NCBI RefSeq assembly: GCF_021533195.1
Contig: NZ_JAJNKB010000003.1
Coordinates: 707,001 to 771,000, forward strand
Length of the DNA stretch: 64,000 nucleotides
Origin: Portibacter marinus
GTDB taxonomy: Bacteria > Bacteroidota > Bacteroidia > Chitinophagales > Saprospiraceae
Direction of reading: 5' to 3'
The notes under the pieces are model-generated. The model had not been told where the DNA came from, ran no database searches, and saw only the letters and a program-made list of their open reading frames with translations. The position numbers and the translations under genes were made by a program. This document shows positions 55,255 through 62,491 of the stretch, in pieces. Every line of letters begins with the position of its first letter. Position 1 is the stretch's first letter.

Positions 55255-55989
55255 ATGAGCTATACAGTTCATCTTCAACAATTCGAGGGACCATTCGATC
55301 TGCTCCTATTTTTCATAGAACGTGATGAGCTGGATATCAATGACATACCGATTTCAAAACTCACCAAAGACTTTCTGGAATACATTCAAAATCTGGAGGA
55401 ATTAGATATCGAAGTGGCCAGCGAGTTTATCCTGGTCGCAGCTACTCTAATGAGAATCAAGGCGAAAATGTTGATACCCAGGAAGGCAGTAGATGAAGAA
55501 GGCAATGAGATAGATCCCAGGACTGAATTGGTTCAGAAGCTATTGGAATACAAGCAGTTTAAGGCATTGATTCCCGAGTTTCAAAAACTTGAAAAACTGC
55601 GGGCGCAAAAGCTTTATCGCGGTAATATCTCCAAAGAGTTAAAACAGATCGCTGAAAAGGCTTTAGTGGATGAAGAGCTGGAAAATCTAACGCTTTATAA
55701 TCTAATGAAAGCCTTTCAAAAAGTGCTGGACCAATTCGAAGATAAAAAGCAGCGGGCCGTACATCAGATTGTGGATTACCATTATAATATTGACGATCAA
55801 CAGGATTACATTTCGGGTAAGTTTCGAGCTAAATCCCGACTTCAATTCAAGGAAATCTTTCAGAATCTTGAAAACAGGGTTCATGCGATTGTCACTTTTT
55901 TGGCTCTTTTGGAAATGTTGAATTTGCAAATGTTAGAGATCACCCAGGGCGAAGGAGTGAACAATTTTTGGTTGAAGCAGGTAGAATAG
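55255..55989 (+). CDS. scpA: Segregation and condensation protein A
   Basis: 244 residues, kleisin of the SMC-ScpAB condensin. N-terminus FEGPFDLLLFFIERDELDINDIPISKLTKDF is the SMC-binding helical domain; C-terminal winged helix is FKEIFQNLENRVHAIVTFLALLEMLNLQML. ATG follows the redoxin stop directly. scpB is not adjacent. Confidence 0.96.
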   Translation: MSYTVHLQQFEGPFDLLLFFIERDELDINDIPISKLTKDFLEYIQNLEELDIEVASEFILVAATLMRIKAKMLIPRKAVDEEGNEIDPRTELVQKLLEYKQFKALIPEFQKLEKLRAQKLYRGNISKELKQIAEKALVDEELENLTLYNLMKAFQKVLDQFEDKKQRAVHQIVDYHYNIDDQQDYISGKFRAKSRLQFKEIFQNLENRVHAIVTFLALLEMLNLQMLEITQGEGVNNFWLKQVE

Positions 55990-56020
55990 TTGCATAATTC
56001 AATATATTGTTGTACATTCG
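55990..56020 (+). promoter_or_regulatory. Promoter of rpsU
   Basis: TTG (55990-55992), 20 bases, then TACATTCG (56013-56020), a near match to the Bacteroidota TTG-N19-TAnnTTTG promoter, ending 52 bp before the rpsU ATG. Confidence 0.65.
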
Positions 56021-56072
56021 CGGCTCCAAATTAGGAAGATTTAAAAAATAAAAACTAGAATTATTTTATAAC

Positions 56073-56258
56073 ATGTTGATAATTAACGTAAAAGAAGAAG
56101 AATCAATAGACAGAGCTCTTAAAAGATATAAGAGAAAATTAAGAGATACTAAGATCATTAAGGAGCTTAGAAATCGTAAGAATTACGAAAAGCCTTCTGT
56201 TAGGAGAAGAAATGAGATTCTAGGAGCGAAATACAGACTCGAGAAATTCGGTAGCTAA
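56073..56258 (+). CDS. rpsU: 30S ribosomal protein S21
   Basis: 61 residues: IINVKEEESIDRALKRYKRK followed by the basic helix RNRKNYEKPSVRRRNEI. Normal length for Bacteroidota bS21, which in this phylum helps sequester the anti-SD end of 16S rRNA. Preceded by a good promoter and followed by a strong terminator, so a single-gene unit. Confidence 0.95.
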   Translation: MLIINVKEEESIDRALKRYKRKLRDTKIIKELRNRKNYEKPSVRRRNEILGAKYRLEKFGS

Positions 56259-56282
56259 TCGAATTTATTGACTAAGATATAG

Positions 56283-56314
56283 AAGCCTTACAGTTTAAAT
56301 TGTGAGGCTTTTTT
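56283..56314 (+). terminator. Rho-independent terminator of rpsU
   Basis: AAGCCTTACA (56283-56292) pairs with TGTGAGGCTT (56301-56310), 10 bp with one U-G pair, followed by six T. Confidence 0.88.
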
Positions 56315-56604
56315 CATTATATCACCTACTGAAAAGTTACATACTTAATTTGCTTAAATTCATAGTATTTAAACACGGACTTAGGGCAAAGCATGTCTTC
56401 TGGTCTAACTTGAGTTGCACATATATTCGGAGGAATGTAGGTTGTAGTTGTTTATGTTTAAAATGTATTTGCCCCTTCGGCAACCTCGTGCGCTTCGGTT
56501 CTTATAGTTCGCAATCGAATACATTACTTGGTAAGTAAAGGCATACTTTTTCGTTTATAAATTGTTTATTAAACCTTACATATTGTTAGTCTAGTTCAAA
56601 AATA

Positions 56605-57168
56605 TTAATGGAATCGGATTTTTAATTCTGTGGCTATTTCTATTATCAATATTTCATTGACCATATTCAAATTTTGTAATCGAATTACGGCATCGCTGGA
56701 CTGAAAAAGTCTGTTGATATAATTGTTGCTAACTAGACAACTGTAAAACACCTGAGATAGATCAGATTCAAAGGACTCTGGTACATTTCAACTTTTTTGA
56801 AGTGAAATATGTTTTTCAAGACGTGGTCTAATCTCATTAATCACAATACTTCTTACCAAATTGTCTCGCTCTTTATACAAGTGTATATAAGCTGAACATC
56901 CTATTATTTTCTGTTTCAGGTTCTCATTTTTCAATAGTTGTATTCTATCACTTGATGCCAGAGATCCTTCGCAACCTCATCTCTCACTATCTTATTAGCT
57001 TTCAAGTCTGATAATAAAGTTTCCAGTATGATCTTTTCTTGATCTCTGTCTCTATTACTTCATTCCAATTATTAATATTCAGTGCGATCAAAATGCCGAT
57101 CACAATAAGTACGATTTCTCACATAGCGTAAAGAGCATACTTGCTAATTCTATATTTCCCATATGATC
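56605..57168 (-). pseudogene. Decayed DUF6090 family gene
   Basis: Reading the minus strand, one frame gives GKYRISKYALYAM, an in-frame TGA, then EIVLIVIGILIALNINNWNE, the membrane-helix signature of the two intact DUF6090 proteins nearby. After EIKK the frame shifts: ILETLLSDLKANKIVRDEVAK and DLWHQVIEY continue in another frame, with more stops, and the C-terminal part (NNYINRLFQSSDAVIRL to ELKIRFH) ends at 56605. At least one frameshift and several stop codons are visible, and the N-terminal FFRK segment is missing. It is an inactivated relative of the genes at 60053 and 60938. Confidence 0.75.
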
Positions 57169-57314
57169 CAAAGTGATACGTGGTCCAACTAATCTAATAG
57201 CTGCCTTTCCACTATCTAGGCTAAATTTAATTTGGCTTCAGAAAATCAGACAACAGCTAAGAAGGGGCAATATAATATCCAATGGGATAAGTGCTGGTTT
57301 GGTAGCAGGTAATA

Positions 57315-57372
57315 TTGAAGTAGAAAAAATATTATATTGTATTTAGTTTTGGACATCGACATTAATGTTGAT
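57315..57372 (+). promoter_or_regulatory. Promoter-hairpin element, copy A
   Basis: TTGAAG, an A-run, TATATTG (57333-57339), then the inverted repeat ATCGACATT/AATGTTGAT (57355-57372). Same order and spacing as copies B and C. Sits 114 bp before the propeller lipoprotein ATG. Confidence 0.6.
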
Positions 57373-57485
57373 CCACCCTGTTAACGCCGAAGAACGAAGT
57401 CCTATTACCCAAACCTCAATCCTGATGGACACTTAGAATGGGAAGAATATTGAAAGGAAAATATAAATCATTCAGAAGAAAACCA

Positions 57486-58541
57486 ATGATGAATTTCTCT
57501 ATTGCAATGTGTTTCTTATTCTTCATTCTTTATTCTACACCATTCCTTAACTTATCATGCAGTAGCCCTTCATCGAAAGCAGTGGGTCCTCAGGAAATAA
57601 TGGAGGATTCCAGCTTAAGATTGAAGCAGACCAGAGGTGTTCGCGATATACTGGAGGATCAAGAAGGTAATGTTTGGGTTTCGACACCCGATTATGTGGC
57701 CAGGTCAAATGGTGATTCCATTTATTATTTTTCAGAAAGGGATGGATTAACAATTGTAGGCAATTTACATCAAGATATAGAAGGAACCATCTGGGTGGAA
57801 AATGGGCTTAGGGTTTTCAGATTTGATGGTGAACGATTCAAAGAATCATTTCTGGACAGTACTCTAGTTGCCAATCAGTTGTGGTTTCAAAGAGGATTAA
57901 ATCCCAACTCTACCTTTTATGAAAAGCCAGGTGTATATCATTCTAATCTTTCAGGGACCATCTTTCTAAATTTTCCTATTTCTCAGGATGAGAGCAATAA
58001 AAACCTATATTATCCTACCACCAAGGTTCATTATGGAAAAGATAAATCCATTTGGCTAGGAACAATGGAGAAAGTATTTAATCTTAAGGATGGCACATTC
58101 ACCTCTATAGGTAGAGCAGAGATGGGGAGGTTAGATGATGCTAGAAATATAGGTATAAGAGACATTTTTGTAGACATAGATGGTGATCTTTGGATGGCCG
58201 ATAATGGTGCTGGAATATTCATATACGATGGGGTTAAAGTCCAGAATTTTACAAGAAAGCATAACCTCGATGTAGGACAAGGAACTTCGAGTAGACTGGA
58301 CCGGGCATTTTCTATCGAGCAGGACACATCAGGCTTAATGTGGTTTGGAACCGCTTATTCCGGGATCTGGTCGTATAATCAAGTTACAGAAGAGTTTACC
58401 ATATATGGCGAAGATCAAGGTGTGACGAGTGAAATTATATGGACGATATTCAAAACAAAAGATGGCCATCTACTTTTTGCCGGAGAATCACCAGGAGCGG
58501 TATTCCGCTTTGATGGAAACTCGTTTTATCAGATTTTATGA
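57486..58541 (+). CDS. Lipoprotein with two-component-regulator propeller repeats
   Basis: 351 residues from the ATG at 57486 (a second ATG follows at once; a longer frame starts at 57438). Signal FLFFILYSTPFLNLSC gives the lipid Cys. The body is a run of blades of the Reg_prop type: VRDILEDQEGNVWVST, HQDIEGTIWVEN, GIRDIFVDIDGDLWMADNGAGIFIYDG, SIEQDTSGLMWFGTAYSGIWSY, IWTIFKTKDGHLLFAG. Normally such blades form the sensor part of hybrid histidine kinases; here they stand alone on a lipoprotein. Preceded by leader copy A. Confidence 0.8.
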   Translation: MMNFSIAMCFLFFILYSTPFLNLSCSSPSSKAVGPQEIMEDSSLRLKQTRGVRDILEDQEGNVWVSTPDYVARSNGDSIYYFSERDGLTIVGNLHQDIEGTIWVENGLRVFRFDGERFKESFLDSTLVANQLWFQRGLNPNSTFYEKPGVYHSNLSGTIFLNFPISQDESNKNLYYPTTKVHYGKDKSIWLGTMEKVFNLKDGTFTSIGRAEMGRLDDARNIGIRDIFVDIDGDLWMADNGAGIFIYDGVKVQNFTRKHNLDVGQGTSSRLDRAFSIEQDTSGLMWFGTAYSGIWSYNQVTEEFTIYGEDQGVTSEIIWTIFKTKDGHLLFAGESPGAVFRFDGNSFYQIL

Positions 58542-58821
58542 TTTATATTGAAATAATTTTTGGCTAGCATTGACCTAAAAAAAACATATCCTTACAGGAT
58601 TAATCAATAAGATCTCAATAAGCCTATATGAATTTTAAAATCTTCAGAGTAAATTTAAGTGCCCGAAATTTTAAGTATACTGAAATTAGATTAAAGGCCT
58701 CGATTATTAACTAACCTCATTGAACGAGCCCACATGATGTTTTTACCAAATTTTATAGAAAATGCAATCTCATTAAGAATGTCTGGCTTTCACAGACTAG
58801 GGATTAACCAAAAGCACAACG

Positions 58822-59913
58822 ATGCTTAAAAATAGATGTCACTATATTTTACTTTTCCTTATTATAGGTCTAATTTCATTGATATCCTGTAAACAAAGAC
58901 CCGATAAAACTCCTGTAATTAAAGGCATCTATGGAAATCCCACTGCTTTTTGGGATAAAGGTTTGAAGCTTAATGAACTGGGTATCAATGCTGTTTTTAT
59001 CCATAGCGGGTCAGTCAATCATGAAATCATCACTCGAGCCAGATCTGAAGGCTCAAAGGTATTTGCTGAATTCGCGACTTTAAACGGCAAAGGTTATGTA
59101 AACAAGCACCCTGAAGCCTGGGCTATCAATGAAAAAGGTGAAAAAGTAAAACCTGCCTCCTGGTTCATGGGTGTATGTCCTACAGAGCCCAATTTTCGAA
59201 GTTACCGATTTAACCTCCTTCGGAATCTTTTACAAGAGTATGAACTGGATGGTGTTTGGATGGATTATGTGCATTTTCATGCCCAGTTTGAGGAGCCAGA
59301 GCCAATTCTGCCTGAAACGTGCTTTTGTGAACACTGTGTCAAGACTTTTTCGGAAAATTCCGAACTTAAAATACCAGAAGGAACCGTCTCTGAAAGGGCA
59401 GAGTGGATACTGGAAAATCATGATTTGACCTGGCGTGACTGGCGATGCAAAGTGATTCTTGATTGGGCTGTGGAGATCAAGAGCATTATCAACGAAATCA
59501 GGCCGGAGGCACTCCTTGGTCTCTACCATTGCCCTTGGGACGATCAGGAATTTGATGGCGCCAATCGTCGCCTTTTAGGTTTAGATTATGATTTATTAAA
59601 AGGAACCATCGATGTGTTTTCTCCCATGGTATACCATGCAAAGATGGGTAGAAAGCCAGATTGGGTAAGTGAAAATATAGATTGGTTAAGTAAGCGCCTT
59701 GAAATTCAAAAAGAATCTTACCCAAAAGTATGGCCAATAGTACAGGCATATGATGATCCACGAAGGATTAACAAACAGGAGTTCGAAATGGTACTGAGAC
59801 ATGGACTGTCAGGAGGATCTAGTGGAGTCATGATGTTTACATCCAATGCAGTGGCTAAGGATGATGGTAAGATCGCAGTCATGAAAGATGTGTATACTTT
59901 AGATAAGCAATAA
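58822..59913 (+). CDS. Lipoprotein with glycoside-hydrolase-like TIM barrel
   Basis: 363 residues. Lipoprotein signal ends GLISLISC. The barrel-like body has AVFIHSGSVNHEIITRARSEG, VFAEFATLNGKGYVNKHPEAW, DGVWMDYVHFHAQF (a likely acidic active-site strand), CFCEHCVKTF, LLGLYHCPWDD, DVFSPMVYHAKMGR and SGGSSGVMMFTSNA. The pattern is that of putative glycosyl hydrolases related to the GH42/GH-like families with unknown substrate. The Cys cluster could be a metal knuckle. Stand-alone gene. Confidence 0.75.
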   Translation: MLKNRCHYILLFLIIGLISLISCKQRPDKTPVIKGIYGNPTAFWDKGLKLNELGINAVFIHSGSVNHEIITRARSEGSKVFAEFATLNGKGYVNKHPEAWAINEKGEKVKPASWFMGVCPTEPNFRSYRFNLLRNLLQEYELDGVWMDYVHFHAQFEEPEPILPETCFCEHCVKTFSENSELKIPEGTVSERAEWILENHDLTWRDWRCKVILDWAVEIKSIINEIRPEALLGLYHCPWDDQEFDGANRRLLGLDYDLLKGTIDVFSPMVYHAKMGRKPDWVSENIDWLSKRLEIQKESYPKVWPIVQAYDDPRRINKQEFEMVLRHGLSGGSSGVMMFTSNAVAKDDGKIAVMKDVYTLDKQ

Positions 59914-59921
59914 TAGAATAC

Positions 59922-60028
59922 TTTAGGTCAATGTTGCTTGGATGTGTAAATCATAGCTTTAAGACATCATTGACATAGAAAAAATACTATATTCGTCCAG
60001 AGTTAGGGCATCGACATTTATGTTGAAT
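59922..60028 (+). promoter_or_regulatory. Promoter-hairpin element, copy B
   Basis: Starts with TTTAGGTCAATGTTGC (59922-59937), then TTGACAT (from 59970), A-run, TATATTCG (59988-59995) and the inverted repeat TCGACAT-tt-ATGTTGA (60011-60026). Ends 25 bp before the first DUF6090 ATG. Confidence 0.7.
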
Positions 60029-60052
60029 AACCTAAAACCTAAACTCTTATTG

Positions 60053-60781
60053 ATGCTTAAATTCTTCCGAAAACTTAGATCCAAATCCCTGGAAGACGGC
60101 AAAGTCACTCGCTACTTAAAGTACGCAATTGGCGAAATCGTTCTCGTTGTCATCGGTATACTTATCGCACTACAAATCAATAACTGGAACAATGATAACC
60201 AACAACGTAAAATCGAAGAGAAATATCTCAGGGAGATCAAAACCAATCTAGAATTCGACCTAGATGATATCCAGTTTAATATAGATTTCAATGAGAGCAA
60301 ATATCGTTCAGCTGAAGTCGTAATCTATTTTGTAGAAAAGGAAATACCATATTCTGATACGCTCAAATTTCATTTTGCTAACCTTATAGGTGCCACAAGA
60401 ACGCTGCCTAATACTAGTGCCTACGAAAACTTAAAGTCAAAAGGCATTGAAATCATTTCTAATGATTCATTAAGGCAAGAAATCACGAAATTGTACTCCT
60501 TTACTTTTCACAATCTGATCGATTTCGAGAAACAGGATGATCATCCATTTCAGTATTTCACTTTTATACCTGAACTATCGAAAGAAATTCGCCTCGATGA
60601 GTTTTGGAAAAGCGCTGATCTCATTGATCAGTCAAGGATATTTGAAAACCACGATTTCAATAATGCATTGAAAATGGGCATATTTTATCGAGGTCATGTG
60701 TTGAATTGGTATAAACATTTAAAAGTCAGTGTGCAGAGCTGTATCTCGCTGATCGATGAGGAGCTAAAAGGAAATTTTTAG
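60053..60781 (+). CDS. DUF6090 family membrane protein (copy 1)
   Basis: 242 residues from the ATG at 60053 (MLKFFRKLRSK); a frame start at 60020 would put residues before this conserved N-terminus. One transmembrane helix at about 26-44 in YAIGEIVLVVIGILIALQINNWN, then a long helical soluble domain with coiled-coil character. DUF6090 proteins are Bacteroidota-specific and of unknown role. Preceded by leader copy B; its stop codon lies inside the start of copy C. Confidence 0.88.
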   Translation: MLKFFRKLRSKSLEDGKVTRYLKYAIGEIVLVVIGILIALQINNWNNDNQQRKIEEKYLREIKTNLEFDLDDIQFNIDFNESKYRSAEVVIYFVEKEIPYSDTLKFHFANLIGATRTLPNTSAYENLKSKGIEIISNDSLRQEITKLYSFTFHNLIDFEKQDDHPFQYFTFIPELSKEIRLDEFWKSADLIDQSRIFENHDFNNALKMGIFYRGHVLNWYKHLKVSVQSCISLIDEELKGNF

Positions 60782-60882
60782 GTCAATGTTGCCTTGTGAC
60801 GCAAATCGCGGTAGTTAGCCAACAATGACATCAAAAAATCTTATATTCGTCTTAGTATAGAACATCGACCTTAAAGTCGAAT
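60777..60882 (+). promoter_or_regulatory. Promoter-hairpin element, copy C
   Basis: Starts with the same TTTAGGTCAATGTTGC (60777-60792), overlapping the end of DUF6090 copy 1. Then ATGACATC (60825), A-run, TATATTCG (60842-60849) and TCGAC-cttaaa-GTCGA (60865-60880). Stem bases differ from copy B but still pair. Ends 55 bp before the second DUF6090 ATG. Confidence 0.7.
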
Positions 60883-60937
60883 AGGTATGTTCGCGCTGAA
60901 GTATGACGTCCTACAAATACAACACAAACCCCAATGA

Positions 60938-61669
60938 ATGCTCAGATTCTTTAGAAAAATTCGTGTTAAACTGCTAGCTGAAGGACGAGCCGGCAAGTAT
61001 TTAATCTATGCGATCGGTGAGATCGTGCTGGTCGTTATCGGAATTCTGATTGCACTCTGGTTGAATAATTGGAATACGGCAAGAAAAGACGGCGACAAGG
61101 AACTTTCTCTACTTGCTGAGATGAAGCAAAACTTGGTTGATGACCTGGTAGACTGCCGATATAATATCAATATTAATCAACAACTTCACAAAGGAAGTAA
61201 AGTAGTACTTCGCCACTTGGAAGAGCGTACAACCTTTCACGATTCATTGCGATTGTCATATGGAGGCCTATGGGGTGCAACTTCACAGCTCATGAATACT
61301 TCAGCCTATGACAACCTCAGTTCCATAGGTTTCGACCTTGTACAAAACGATAGTCTAAGGAGGAATATTACGAAACTATACTCTGAGCGCTATCCTTATA
61401 TCGAAAGAATAGAGACTAACTTCGAAACCAAGATTCAAATGAATGAGGTATTACCGCAAGTGAATGCTAAAATTGTGATAGATACGATGTGGGTAAGCGG
61501 TTATCCCTTGGATTTGAAAGCATTACAGAGTGATTATGCTTTTCATGGTCTGCTGCGAAATATTGTGTTTTCGAAAAATTTTATGGTGGGTCGCTATCAG
61601 CAGCTTGAAAAGCAGCTTGAGGACTTGATCGAACAGATCGACACAGAATTGAAAAACAGGAATTCATGA
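60938..61669 (+). CDS. DUF6090 family membrane protein (copy 2)
   Basis: 243 residues. N-terminus MLRFFRKIRVKLLAEGRAGKY, then the transmembrane helix YAIGEIVLVVIGILIALWLNNWN (about 26-44), then a helical soluble domain with GATSQLMNTSAYDNLSSIGFDLVQNDSLRRNITKLY, which has a close counterpart in copy 1 (NTSAYENLKSKGIEIISNDSLRQEITKLY). Paralogue of copy 1 by tandem duplication together with its leader. Confidence 0.88.
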   Translation: MLRFFRKIRVKLLAEGRAGKYLIYAIGEIVLVVIGILIALWLNNWNTARKDGDKELSLLAEMKQNLVDDLVDCRYNININQQLHKGSKVVLRHLEERTTFHDSLRLSYGGLWGATSQLMNTSAYDNLSSIGFDLVQNDSLRRNITKLYSERYPYIERIETNFETKIQMNEVLPQVNAKIVIDTMWVSGYPLDLKALQSDYAFHGLLRNIVFSKNFMVGRYQQLEKQLEDLIEQIDTELKNRNS

Positions 61670-61808
61670 CAATCTCTGAATCACGTAGAAAATCTCTTTT
61701 TTTACTCTTAAAATCATTCAAAATAAAACCAGCAGTAGAAAATTTATATTGGGAACTTGTCTACAGTAAGTTTTAGAAATAACTGTATGGCTATTAAAAC
61801 GCAAAATT

Positions 61809-62285
61809 ATGAAACGAAACCTTCTTATTTTAAATGCATTGTTTTTTATTCTAATCAGTTGTAAGCATGATTCTATGAACACGCAGCAAGAAAAATTACA
61901 CGAATTTGGTCAGCGTTATACTGAGGCATGGAACAGCCAAAATCCGGAAAATGTAGCTTCTTTCTTTTCAGAACAAGGTGCACTCATTGTAAATGAGGGT
62001 GAACCTTATACTGGAAGGAATGAAATTACGGAATTCACCAAAGGATTTATGGACGCTTTTCCAGATTTGCAATTGACAATGGATAGCTTAGTACAGGAGT
62101 CATCGTTTACAGATTATCATTGGAGTTTTATCGGGACAAACACTGGTCCCGGAGGTACAGGAAACAGCGTCGAATTTAGTGGTTTCGAAAGGTGGACTTT
62201 AGATGAGGAAGGATTGATAAAAGTTTCCATTGGGACCTTTGATGAAGATGATTATACTCGTCAAGTCAAGGGAACTACAGATTAA
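61809..62285 (+). CDS. NTF2-like (SnoaL/DUF4440-type) lipoprotein
   Basis: 158 residues. Lipoprotein signal ends FFILISC (Cys18). The mature part is a SnoaL-like fold: RYTEAWNSQNPENVASFFSEQGALIVNEGEPYTGRNEI, FMDAFPDLQLTMDSLV, GTGNSVEFSGFERWTLDEEGLI. Such domains bind or isomerise small ligands, but members vary widely. It precedes a sensor protein whose N-terminal domain is of the same type. Confidence 0.85.
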   Translation: MKRNLLILNALFFILISCKHDSMNTQQEKLHEFGQRYTEAWNSQNPENVASFFSEQGALIVNEGEPYTGRNEITEFTKGFMDAFPDLQLTMDSLVQESSFTDYHWSFIGTNTGPGGTGNSVEFSGFERWTLDEEGLIKVSIGTFDEDDYTRQVKGTTD

Positions 62286-62491
62286 TCCTCTTGATATTCA
62301 GATTTAAGGGCAATCTTACAAAGTCCTTATCTGTACTCTTAATAGTAGCGAACGGTTCAACGTCAGAATCCATTAGAAGAAGACAGACTACTTTCTTAAG
62401 TAATCACTATCTTACTTATCTTTTCAAACTGCTTCCTCAATAGAATAGGTGCAGAAATTTATATAAAGAATATACAGACCCTAATATATTA

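Larger units (their letters stand above)
56315..57485. other. 1.17-kb region: pseudogene plus leader element
   Basis: No intact gene. The minus strand at about 56605-57168 is a decayed DUF6090 gene (listed separately). The plus strand at 57315-57372 holds a promoter-hairpin element that recurs twice further on. The part 56315-56600 shows no recognisable content; a 78-codon plus-strand frame there has unlikely composition. Confidence 0.65.

Noticed and set aside
56302-56538. 78-codon plus-strand frame after rpsU
   Set aside because: Starts within the rpsU terminator and has no recognisable features or ribosome binding context.
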